From positions 978,486-1,042,485 of the forward strand of contig NZ_JH993797.1 of the NCBI RefSeq assembly GCF_000316115.1: a stretch of DNA of 64,000 nucleotides. The letters run 5' to 3'. A model generated the notes under the pieces. It was not told the DNA's origin, did not search any database, and worked only from the letters and a program-made list of their open reading frames with translations. The DNA comes from Leptolyngbya sp. PCC 7375 (GTDB lineage: Bacteria > Cyanobacteriota > Cyanobacteriia > Phormidesmidales > Phormidesmidaceae). Shown one piece after another: positions 8,776-17,248 of this stretch (position 1 is its first letter; each line of letters starts with the position of its first letter). A program made the position numbers and the translations under genes.

Positions 8776-11202
8776 ATGAGTGATTTGTCATACCAAGTCT
8801 TACTAATTGACGACGATGAAGATGATTATATTGTTACCCGAGACTTATTACAAGACTCAGAACAAGCATCCTTTGAGTTGAACTGGGTAAATACTTTTCA
8901 AGCTGGCCTTGAGGCCCTACATGCTGATTTTTATGATGTTTATTTATTGGACTATCGTTTAGGGGCAAAAACTGGCTTAGAGCTATTGCAAGCCGCTGTA
9001 GAGTCTGGTCTACGTAAGCCAGTGATCCTTTTGACAGGGTTAGGCAACTACGATATCGATCGTCAATGTATGGCGATGGGAGCCTCAGATTATTTAGTTA
9101 AAGGTAACCTGTTGACCGGCCCACTCCTGGAACGTTCAATCTTGCATGCGATAGAACGCACTCAAGCGGCAGCGGAAATATGCTTATTAACCCATGTGCT
9201 TCAGAGTATTCATGATGGTGTATATATGGCGACTGAAGAGGGAGCGTTACTGTTTTTAAATCAATCTCTCAGACAACTTTGCACCCACCCAGCTAAACCA
9301 ACATTGGGACAAACATCAGACCCACTGCAATCTCCAATATTGCAACAATTATTATCTCAGGGAAACCAAAACCGTCAAACACAAAAAAACTCTACATTTA
9401 AAACTGAGCTTTCCCTAGAATCTTCCATAGGGCTAGATCGAACAGTGTTATTGTCTGAGTCGTGGGTAAAAGCACAACAACAAACCCTACGATTTGGCAT
9501 GATTCATGATATTACCGAACGTAAACAAGCTGAACTAGAACGCGATCGTTTTTTTAACCTTGCGATTGATTTATTATTTATTGCAGACGCAGACGGTGTA
9601 TTTAAGCGCATCAACCCTTCCTGGTTTGATACATTGGGTTATACCGCTGATGATGTGTTAAGTCAGTCTTTCTGGCAATTCATGCTTCCAGAAGATCAGC
9701 ATAGTAAACAGGATTTACAGGATACTCTAGCCCAGGGACAAGAAATTAATGGGCTGGAATTCCAAGTGCGATCAAAAGACGGAGATTATCATTGGATTGC
9801 CTGGAATCTGGTGCCATTCCCCCAAGAGGATTTATTATACGGTAGTGGACGCGATATTACTCAACGCAAGGCGTCTGCAGCCCGTTTAACTTACGAAACA
9901 TTGCACGACAGTTTAACTGGCTTGGATAACCGAGTCTGTTGTTTAAATCGTCTGGAACTTGCCATCGAGCACCAAAAACGACAACCCCATGAACATTTTG
10001 CGGTTCTGTTTGTGGATCTCGATAATTTTAAGTATATCAATGATAGCCTTGGACATCTGGTGGGTGATCAGCTACTGATTCAGGTCTCCCAAAGGCTGAA
10101 GGCGGTAGTCAGAGGGATAGATGGCGTGGCGCGGTTGGGGGGTGATGAGTTTCTGATTCTGCTAGAGCAACTAGATCATCTGAATGATGCTTTAAAGACG
10201 GTGTATCGCCTACAAAAGGAGTTACAAAAACCTTTTCAATTGGGGGGTCGGGAAATCTTTACCAGTGCCAGTATTGGTGTTGTTTTTTCTAATTTATCGT
10301 ATCAATCGGTTGATGACATTATCCGCGATGCTGACATTGCTATGTATCGGGCTAAAAGCGAGGGAAAATCAAGCTACGCCATCTTTGATCAAACGATGTA
10401 TCTTCAAACCCTGCATCTAGTAGAAATCGAAACAGATTTGCGTAAAGCCATAAAAGCACAAGAGTTTTGCCTGTATTATCAACCCCTGGTCAATCTCAAG
10501 CCTCCCCATCAACTGAAAGGATTTGAGGTTCTATTGCGCTGGCATCACCCAGACCAAGGTCTGATCCCAGCCTCTGAATTTATCCCTATTGCTGAAGAAA
10601 CAGGACAAATTAATGCCATAGATGAATGGGTTTTACGAAATGCTTGCAAGCAATTAAAAACCTGGCAAGCCAAGGGAAAGGTGACGATGGATGTATACTT
10701 AAGTGTTAATCTGTCTGGTCAACAGTTTCGGAATCCGTCTCTAATTTACACCCTTGATACTATCCTGACAGAGACTCAATTGGATCCACAATGTCTCAAA
10801 TTAGAAATTACTGAAAGTAGTCTCATTCAAAATACCCAAGCGGCTACTGAAATTATGAAGTTGATTTGTAATCGAGGTATTGAACTTAGTCTTGATGACT
10901 TCGGCACTGGGTTTTCCTCTCTGCGATATTTGCAGCAATTTCCAATCTCGACAATTAAGATCGATCGCTCTTTTGTCGATGGGTTAAATAATAGCGATCG
11001 CAATTTTAGAATTACGAGTGCGATTGTAAACCTGGCTAAAGCATTAGGGTTTAACACCATTGCCGAAGGGGTTGAAGCCCATGAGCAGCTGACTGAATTG
11101 CATGAACTGGGATGTGATGCAGGCCAGGGATATCTATTTTCTAAACCCTTGCCAGCGACAAAGGTAGAAAGTTATCTAGCACAAATTATTGCTTGTACAT
11201 AG
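8776..11202 (+). CDS. REC-PAS-PAS-GGDEF-EAL cyclic-di-GMP enzyme
   Basis: About 808 residues. The N-terminal receiver has its DDDEDD cluster and acceptor Asp in YLLDYRLG. Two PAS-like segments follow (about 135-250 and 255-370). The GGDEF domain keeps GGDEF and an RGID I-site five residues before it, so it should be an active, product-inhibited diguanylate cyclase. The EAL domain has EVLLRW, LEITES, DDFGTGFSSLR, KIDRSF and AEGVE, so phosphodiesterase activity is also expected. ATG 8776 is preferred to ATG 8767 because AGGA at 8761-8764 is only two bases from the latter. It follows the kinase and receiver genes on the same strand after 175 bases and is a likely output of that pathway. Confidence 0.9.
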   Translation: MSDLSYQVLLIDDDEDDYIVTRDLLQDSEQASFELNWVNTFQAGLEALHADFYDVYLLDYRLGAKTGLELLQAAVESGLRKPVILLTGLGNYDIDRQCMAMGASDYLVKGNLLTGPLLERSILHAIERTQAAAEICLLTHVLQSIHDGVYMATEEGALLFLNQSLRQLCTHPAKPTLGQTSDPLQSPILQQLLSQGNQNRQTQKNSTFKTELSLESSIGLDRTVLLSESWVKAQQQTLRFGMIHDITERKQAELERDRFFNLAIDLLFIADADGVFKRINPSWFDTLGYTADDVLSQSFWQFMLPEDQHSKQDLQDTLAQGQEINGLEFQVRSKDGDYHWIAWNLVPFPQEDLLYGSGRDITQRKASAARLTYETLHDSLTGLDNRVCCLNRLELAIEHQKRQPHEHFAVLFVDLDNFKYINDSLGHLVGDQLLIQVSQRLKAVVRGIDGVARLGGDEFLILLEQLDHLNDALKTVYRLQKELQKPFQLGGREIFTSASIGVVFSNLSYQSVDDIIRDADIAMYRAKSEGKSSYAIFDQTMYLQTLHLVEIETDLRKAIKAQEFCLYYQPLVNLKPPHQLKGFEVLLRWHHPDQGLIPASEFIPIAEETGQINAIDEWVLRNACKQLKTWQAKGKVTMDVYLSVNLSGQQFRNPSLIYTLDTILTETQLDPQCLKLEITESSLIQNTQAATEIMKLICNRGIELSLDDFGTGFSSLRYLQQFPISTIKIDRSFVDGLNNSDRNFRITSAIVNLAKALGFNTIAEGVEAHEQLTELHELGCDAGQGYLFSKPLPATKVESYLAQIIACT

Positions 11203-11339
11203 ACTCTCTCATCCCATGGGCATTAGTGACAATCAACCGAGCAGAGCGCACCAATGATTATGGGTAAAAAGGTGATCGTATACGGTATACGTCTGCCTTG
11301 TCACGTGGTTTCTTTAAAGACTTGAAAGCTAGCAAACGT

Positions 11340-12566
11340 CTAAGAGAACCTTGTCATAAGCCATCGCTGTGCTAACGCAGCAACGTTAGCAATGTAGGAC
11401 CCTGGATGCTGAAATAGCTCTGAGATAAACTGCCAGTGTAAGGATAAAAGATTCCCATGGGCTATTTGATGCTCATGAATAGCTTCTTTTACCGCAACCC
11501 AAGCTTCACTACATACATCTTGGCCCAACTGTTCCTGAGCTTCAATCAGTCCTGTTGGCGAACCTGGGTTAAGCTCAGTAATATAGGGTCTGTCCTGACC
11601 AATTACATCAATGCCAACAATAACAATCCCTTGTCTTTTACCCCAGTCAACAACTTGATGCACGGCTGCCATAGTAGTTGGTGAGATATTTCTCAGCGGA
11701 ACAGCAATGCCAATGCCGCCTTGAGCCATATTTGCTAAGGTTTCTTCATTGGAGGGGACACGATTTACAGCGGCAATGGGTTTACCATTGATATAGAAAA
11801 TACGCATATCGCCATTCTTAACATCGGACAGAAATTTTTGGGCAACAATCATAGGACGTTTAGTTGCGTCTTTTTCCTGCGTATAGTCTCGTATTTGCTG
11901 CTGCCAACTGACATCTGTTAATTGAATGATTTTAACATCGTTGCCACCATAACTCTGGGTCGCCTTAAGCACCAGTTTTTGATCCCCTTCATCCTTCATG
12001 TGTTCTGCAAAACCAATCAGTTTATCTGCATCGGCAGTGATAATACTGGGTGGGCAGAGATCTGGAAAATCTGTGACGATTGCAATTTTGTCTTCTGTGC
12101 TTAAAGTGGCTTCACCACCATTGAGGACACAAATCTTGGGATGTAGCCTGGTGGCAATTTGCTGGGTTGACCAGTCACTACGGTCATCCTGCCGCTGCAA
12201 AACCGCAACTGGTGCCGCAATAGAATTTTTACCTGCGCTGCTTCCAGGTGGGTAATTAAGTGTCATATTGACAACAGTGCCATTAGTAATAGGTGCTGAG
12301 ACCCTTTTATTTTTGGTTGGATGTTGCTGTTGCACAAAGCTAGTGACTTCTCGAACAGCGGCATATATATTACCAACATGGCTATCGGAGTTAATCACGA
12401 AGTCTTTTGGGGTGGTGACAAAAACTCGATCGCCATGTTTAATGGCAGCTTCCATCAAACCCAATGAAGTATCGTGCCCTGGTTCTAAGGAATCGATAGG
12501 GTCAGTGATGAATAACACATTTTTATTCTGCATCATGGAATTAAAGATAAAGACTGTGTGGGTCAT
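11340..12566 (-). CDS. GshB-like ATP-grasp ligase
   Basis: A 408-residue protein of the prokaryotic glutathione synthetase fold. It has ITDPIDSLEPGHDTSLGLM (GshB-type N-domain), an ATP-grasp lysine and glycine loop LKATQSYGGNDV, and the Mg-binding end GIDVIGQDRPYITELNPGSPTG. Ordinary GshB is about 320 residues; here there is a roughly 40-residue Ser/Thr-rich insert (about 75-115) and a longer C-terminus. It may ligate glycine to a gamma-Glu-Cys-like substrate or act on another carboxylate. The gene begins nine bases after the stop of a frameshifted gene, in a run with the acidic 640-residue protein, which argues for a specialised rather than housekeeping role. Confidence 0.75.
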   Translation of the reverse strand: MTHTVFIFNSMMQNKNVLFITDPIDSLEPGHDTSLGLMEAAIKHGDRVFVTTPKDFVINSDSHVGNIYAAVREVTSFVQQQHPTKNKRVSAPITNGTVVNMTLNYPPGSSAGKNSIAAPVAVLQRQDDRSDWSTQQIATRLHPKICVLNGGEATLSTEDKIAIVTDFPDLCPPSIITADADKLIGFAEHMKDEGDQKLVLKATQSYGGNDVKIIQLTDVSWQQQIRDYTQEKDATKRPMIVAQKFLSDVKNGDMRIFYINGKPIAAVNRVPSNEETLANMAQGGIGIAVPLRNISPTTMAAVHQVVDWGKRQGIVIVGIDVIGQDRPYITELNPGSPTGLIEAQEQLGQDVCSEAWVAVKEAIHEHQIAHGNLLSLHWQFISELFQHPGSYIANVAALAQRWLMTRFS

Positions 12567-12575
12567 AGAAAACCA

Positions 12576-13041
12576 TTACCGCCCATCCCCAGCCCGATGA
12601 TAGAGTACACGAGCAGGCGGTAGTTCGTAGTATTCCCCAGCAGATAATTCATGACAGGCCAAATCAATAATTTCTTGCCAAACTGTGATGGCAGTTTCTC
12701 CTCTGTAGGATAAAGTTGTTCTATAGAGACCATTTTTTAATAAGTTCTGCTGCAAAATCTTATTGCGTTCATACGCATCTTGCTTACTATCTGTAACATC
12801 AAGCAGACCATAATGAAGGTGCGTTTGCTCAGAGACTGTCTTTAAAGGTTCGACTTAGGTAAAAGTATCTTGCGATCTCATGGTCAGCACTGGTGGCCGA
12901 CGCCAAAGGATCTATAACACGGGACGGAAAAATAGCCTCATAATATTTCAGCGCCGCCTGATAAAGGGCAGTTTTATCGCCAAAGGCATTGTCAAGACTC
13001 GGCTTAGGGAGTAACACTCGTTCAAAGCGTACTGCCTCAGC
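12576..13041 (-). pseudogene. Frameshifted hypothetical gene
   Basis: Two consecutive frames on the minus strand form one protein if a single base is removed from the CCTTTAAAG run near 12842-12850. The upstream part is open from a stop at 13042-13044 and encodes RVLLPKPSLDNAFGDKTALY and IARYFYLSRT. The downstream part continues LKTVSEQTHLHYGLLDVT and ends ELPPARVLYHRAGDGR before the stop at 12576-12578. Joined, this gives about 150 residues with no clear start, so the 5' end may also be lost. I recognise no family. The downstream stop lies nine bases before the ATP-grasp start and the upstream gene ends 14 bases away, so it was probably the middle cistron of an operon. Confidence 0.6.
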
Positions 13042-13055
13042 CTATGCATCCAAAA

Positions 13056-14978
13056 CTATGTGCTCTTCATCTTATCCATAATGATTTTCCAACCATCCTT
13101 TCCATACTTCATCGTTTCTGTCATATTCTTATCCCCACCCACCAATTCTTTAATAGTTTGAAGGGCCTCTTTATCTCCTTTCTGTCCGAGTTCATACAGC
13201 TTCTTAGCTTGAGCCTCTCTGAGTTTACCTTTGGTGCCTCTTGCTTTTTTATATGCAGCTTTACTCACTTTATAAACTTTATTTCCAACACCGAGGCCAC
13301 CTATGGTCAGCCCTTTATGGAAACATTTCTTGGTTTTCTGTTTTATCGTGTAGTCAATAACCTCTTTAAGCGTCTTATTTTTAGTCTTCGTGCTAATTTT
13401 CTTAAGTTTAAAAATATGTTTGATCGATTTCGCAAGTGATATCCCTGCTTTGACCTGATTAAGAATTTTAATGGGTGCAGCAGTCACCGGCAGAGCATAT
13501 TTTGCCACGGTTAGAACCTTCGAACCCACACCTTTTAACCGCTTCCTATTTTTAAAGGAGACCTTGGATTTCTTTATCTGATATCCACCTAATTGAGCAA
13601 GGAGTTTATCGTAAAGTTCAACCTTTTCATTAAGTCTTGTCTCATGGTGTAATAATCGCTCCCCCGCCTCAATCAGATTATTACAGAGATCCTCATAAAA
13701 ATCGAAGCTGTTATACTGATGGGGATCAATTTCCTGTTCAAGTTTTTTTAGCTGTTTAATATCATCATCATCTACACTTTCATTAATCAACTGAGATGAT
13801 TTTTCTTCCTCTTCCTCTTCCTCTTCCTCTTCTAAGTCATTAAGTTCATCAACTAAGTCTTCTTCATTAATGTCATTGTCAATCAGTGGCTCAGATAGCA
13901 GGTTATTTACCTGTGTAATCTTATCCATAAGATCAAGCATCTCATGGATTTTATCTTCATCCAGATCCTCAAGCATTTTGCTATTGGCATCATAGATCTT
14001 CTGCCATTCATCACGGGATACGGTCTCATAATCAATGTCAAACTTTAACCTTTCAAGAGCTTCAATAATATCTTTTTCTTTTTGGTCTGGATTATCTATG
14101 TCTGAGTCCAATAAATCGTAAAGATCCTCATCCTCCTCTTGACCATCCATGTGATAATCTGGTTCCAGCTCAACCTCTTGCTCAAGTTCTGACAGGTCTT
14201 CTTCGGTTGTACTGAGTTTTTTTTCATTCTTTAGATCGGGGTAGTTGCTTTCCTCTGATCCATCATCGCCATAAGTGGTGTTGAATTCATTAACTAATTC
14301 CTCACCAAATTCATCAATCAATTTCTGATCATAAGGGTCGGAATTAGTATTTTCTTTTTCGTCTTGTTTGATCTCCTGTTTAGTATCCTGCTGTGTTTTC
14401 TGTTCATTCTTTTCTGTATTTTTTTGCTCAGGTTTCGATTTCGTCACCATCTGCGTCAGTCCACGCTGGATAGTCCCTTCTAGTTTTGGATGGACGGATT
14501 TGGCACCAATCATTCCAGACCGTTGAGTAATAGTCATCGGTTGCCAAAGCATTTGCTGAGTCTGACTTTCTGTTGTTCTTTGTATAGGCTGAGTCGTGGC
14601 TAAGCGGTGATCATCTCCCTGTTGCCAGGTAAAGTTTTGCTGAGTCTGGGCAAAATTATCACCTATCCCTATTGTGTTAGTTATCGACTGATTTTGTCCG
14701 GTGCGTTGATCGAGAAAGGGAGCTGTTACGGGCTTGAGACTGTCCAACTTGGTCTGCACAGTGGGGGCTATGGTTATTCCGTCCGAAGCAGTTTTGGCCA
14801 GGTTCGATATCCGATCTTGGGGATGGAACGATGAGCTTACCGTGGGCTCAACGGAGATGCTTCTGACATGAGTCTCCGGAGCGAACGGACGAGTCTGCAA
14901 TTTCTCCTGGCTTGAAGGTGCCGTTATAGGGGACTGTCGGGTCAGCCATTTTAAGCTTTTCTGTCGTGTTGTGGCCAT
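13056..14978 (-). CDS. Large acidic protein with eCIS/DUF4157-like N-terminal segment
   Basis: A 640-residue, low-complexity protein. The N-terminus (1-175) is disordered with RPFAPE, VQTKLDSL and repeated IQR motifs, resembling the leader of cyanobacterial proteins that carry the DUF4157 (eCIS core) domain; the HExxH-bearing DUF4157 itself is absent. Residues about 175-430 are extremely acidic and include a run of ten glutamates coded by GAA/GAG repeats. The last 170 residues are basic, with a short hydrophobic stretch and KAAYKKARGTKGKLREAQAK. A role as a secreted effector or polymorphic-toxin-like cargo is inference only. It heads a tight run with a frameshifted gene and an ATP-grasp ligase. 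Confidence 0.65.
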   Translation of the reverse strand: MATTRQKSLKWLTRQSPITAPSSQEKLQTRPFAPETHVRSISVEPTVSSSFHPQDRISNLAKTASDGITIAPTVQTKLDSLKPVTAPFLDQRTGQNQSITNTIGIGDNFAQTQQNFTWQQGDDHRLATTQPIQRTTESQTQQMLWQPMTITQRSGMIGAKSVHPKLEGTIQRGLTQMVTKSKPEQKNTEKNEQKTQQDTKQEIKQDEKENTNSDPYDQKLIDEFGEELVNEFNTTYGDDGSEESNYPDLKNEKKLSTTEEDLSELEQEVELEPDYHMDGQEEDEDLYDLLDSDIDNPDQKEKDIIEALERLKFDIDYETVSRDEWQKIYDANSKMLEDLDEDKIHEMLDLMDKITQVNNLLSEPLIDNDINEEDLVDELNDLEEEEEEEEEEKSSQLINESVDDDDIKQLKKLEQEIDPHQYNSFDFYEDLCNNLIEAGERLLHHETRLNEKVELYDKLLAQLGGYQIKKSKVSFKNRKRLKGVGSKVLTVAKYALPVTAAPIKILNQVKAGISLAKSIKHIFKLKKISTKTKNKTLKEVIDYTIKQKTKKCFHKGLTIGGLGVGNKVYKVSKAAYKKARGTKGKLREAQAKKLYELGQKGDKEALQTIKELVGGDKNMTETMKYGKDGWKIIMDKMKST

Positions 14979-15136
14979 AAATAGGCAACCCTTCTAGATA
15001 GGTCCATGCGTCATTAGATTGCCCGTCCGATCTGGATGACTCACATATTTTGATGGGTAATTCCTCGTCTAAGGTGGATGAGTGGATGGGTATGAGAGTA
15101 GGGCGAATTCCTACACACCACCACCTATGTAAATAT

Positions 15137-15859
15137 CTAAATCTTTGTAGATAACTCTTCTGGGTAGCAAGATGTCGGGTCGTGCGAGTCCTGTAAAACA
15201 CTCCCATCCCGAAAGGTAATGGTACGTCGACAGCGCTGGGCGACTTCCGGATCATGGGTGACCATCACCAGGGTCATGCCCTGCTGGTTCAGTTCGGCAA
15301 AGATATCCATGATTTCCTGACTCATCTGAGAGTCCAGAGCCCCCGTCGGTTCATCGGCCAGGAGCAATTTGGGTTGATTGACGATGGCCCGTGCGATCGC
15401 TACTCGTTGCTGTTGTCCGCCAGAGAGTTGATTAGGCCGATTGCCTAGCCTGTCCCCTAGACCCACCCGCTGCAATGCCGCAATGGCCCGTGACTCCCGT
15501 TCACCAGCAGGCACCCCCGCATAAACCATGGGCAGAACAACATTTTCTACGGCTGTCAGCTGGTGGAGTAAATGAAACTGTTGAAAAATAAAACCAATTT
15601 TACGATTCCGAATGCCAGCTAATTGCTTAGCGTTTAATTGTGAGATCTCGAAACCATCCAACCGATAGGCCCCCTGGGTAGGACGATCGAGACACCCAAT
15701 CATATTCATCATCGTTGACTTTCCCGAGCCAGACGGACCCATAATGGCGCAATAGTCTCCTGAATCAATGGTCAGATCAACAGCCTTTAAGGCATACACC
15801 TGGAGATCGCCCACACCATAGGTTTTAGATAGGTTTTGAAGTTGAATAAGATGGTTCAT
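15137..15859 (-). CDS. MacB/LolD/DevA-type ABC transporter ATPase
   Basis: A 240-residue ATPase with Walker A GPSGSGKST, Q-loop FQQFHLL, signature LSGGQQQR, Walker B LLLADEPTGALD and H-loop VTHD. The sequence is of the type that powers MacB, LolCDE and cyanobacterial DevBCA exporters. I start it at ATG 15859 (MNHLIQLQNLSKTYG), 13 bases after the permease stop, rather than the longer frame to 15934, which would overlap the permease gene. It is the last gene of a three-gene exporter set in DevB-DevC-DevA order. It acts on the cytoplasmic face. Confidence 0.93.
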   Translation of the reverse strand: MNHLIQLQNLSKTYGVGDLQVYALKAVDLTIDSGDYCAIMGPSGSGKSTMMNMIGCLDRPTQGAYRLDGFEISQLNAKQLAGIRNRKIGFIFQQFHLLHQLTAVENVVLPMVYAGVPAGERESRAIAALQRVGLGDRLGNRPNQLSGGQQQRVAIARAIVNQPKLLLADEPTGALDSQMSQEIMDIFAELNQQGMTLVMVTHDPEVAQRCRRTITFRDGSVLQDSHDPTSCYPEELSTKI

Positions 15860-15872
15860 AGCATGTGTTGTC

Positions 15873-17102
15873 CTAACTCCGCAGGGCCACAATCGGATCA
15901 AGATTCGCCGCTCTCTGGGCAGGCGCAATGCCAAAAATCAAACCAATACTGCCCGACACAGTGAATGAAACCATCACAGCGTTCAGGCTGACCACAGCTT
16001 CCAAGGGGCTAAACAATGTCAGACCCACCACTCCAAGCAGCCCCACACCAATACCAATCATGCCGCCCGTTGCCGCCAGGATGACGGCTTCAATGGTGAA
16101 CTGGGCTAAAATATCTGTCCCGGTGGCCCCGATTGCCTTACGGAGACCAATTTCCCCCGTGCGTTCTGTCACCGAAACCAACATGATATTCATAATGCCA
16201 ATGCCTCCGACTAACAAGGAGATACCGGCAGTAAACCCCAGCACTAGCACCAGAATATCTGTGATGCTGCTAGATCTCTCCAACAGTTCCTGCTGGCTTT
16301 GTACTGCAAAGTCGTCGTCTCCTTGCAAAATGTTGTGGCGCAGACGCAACAAATTTCTAATTTGATAAACGGCTGCATTTGTCGTGTCTGGGCTTTCCAG
16401 AGAAATTGAAATCACCTGCACCGTTGGGCTGATCTTGCCGGTCTCTTGCCCTGTTAACTGGCTCACCATCACAGTGATTGGGATGTAGACTAGCTCATCC
16501 TGGTTTTGGCCAAATGAAGAACCGCGCTCTTCCACAACGCCGCTAACCGTAAAGCTCAGGTTACTGATGCGAATTTTGCGCCCGACCGGATCTTGATTTC
16601 CAAATAATGTGCGAGCGGTTTCACTACCGAGAACAGCTACCCGTGAATTAGCTTGGACATCAATCGGATTAAAGAACTGTCCTTGGGCGATCTGGATATC
16701 TCGAACGACCTGGTAGTCTGGTGTAGTGCCTGTCACATTGGCCTGGGTCTCGGCTGCCCCTTGCGTAATGCGTAACCGCGTATTTTTTTGAGGTGCGATC
16801 GCACTAACAGCCAACACTTCTTGAGTAATAGCATCAGCATCCGCCAGCGTAAGAGTATCTGCCTGGGCTGTACCGGCAAGTGGCCCCCGCTGGGCATCAC
16901 CGGGGGTAATAAACAACAGATTGGTGCCTAAGGATTCAAACTGTGCCGTGACAAACCCTTGGGCCGCTTCTCCGGCTGCCACCATGGCAATAACAGAGGC
17001 GTTGCCGATGATAATGCCTAGCATGGTAAGACCGCTTTGCAGTTTGTTGGCTGCCAGGGTTTTAAAGGCCATCTTGGCATTTTCGAGAACGTTAAGTCCC
17101 AT
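15873..17102 (-). CDS. MacB-like ABC transporter permease
   Basis: A 409-residue permease: an N-terminal transmembrane helix (about 20-42, TMLGIIIGNASVIAMVAAGEAA), a periplasmic MacB core domain (about 45-260) and a C-terminal FtsX domain with three helices (about 280-400) including LLVGGIGIMNIMLVSVTERTGEIGLRKAIGA, the hallmark of this family. Unlike E. coli MacB it lacks a fused ATPase; that is encoded by the next gene. The complex should use ATP to drive substrate through a TolC-type outer-membrane channel. Confidence 0.93.
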   Translation of the reverse strand: MGLNVLENAKMAFKTLAANKLQSGLTMLGIIIGNASVIAMVAAGEAAQGFVTAQFESLGTNLLFITPGDAQRGPLAGTAQADTLTLADADAITQEVLAVSAIAPQKNTRLRITQGAAETQANVTGTTPDYQVVRDIQIAQGQFFNPIDVQANSRVAVLGSETARTLFGNQDPVGRKIRISNLSFTVSGVVEERGSSFGQNQDELVYIPITVMVSQLTGQETGKISPTVQVISISLESPDTTNAAVYQIRNLLRLRHNILQGDDDFAVQSQQELLERSSSITDILVLVLGFTAGISLLVGGIGIMNIMLVSVTERTGEIGLRKAIGATGTDILAQFTIEAVILAATGGMIGIGVGLLGVVGLTLFSPLEAVVSLNAVMVSFTVSGSIGLIFGIAPAQRAANLDPIVALRS

Positions 17103-17248
17103 GGATTACCTCAAGTGTTCCAGTTGTTATTTGATGTGTTGACCAGACATCTAGATAACGTATGTTTTTAAAATTTTGTCGCAGTTATTTGTAGAATGGA
17201 TTAGCACAGCGTAACCCATGCGGACTTTGGGCTTCGTTCTTAGCTTAG

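Noticed and set aside
11277..11291. CGTATAC-G-GTATACG inverted repeat between convergent genes as a terminator
   Set aside because: Only seven AT-rich base pairs with a one-base loop and no T-run; no support for termination.
13056..14978. The acidic protein as a DUF4157 metallopeptidase
   Set aside because: No HExxH motif was found; only the N-terminal leader-like motifs are present.
14848..15255. 135-codon minus-strand ORF between the acidic protein and ABC ATPase genes
   Set aside because: It overlaps coding sequence on both sides in other frames and has no recognisable protein pattern.
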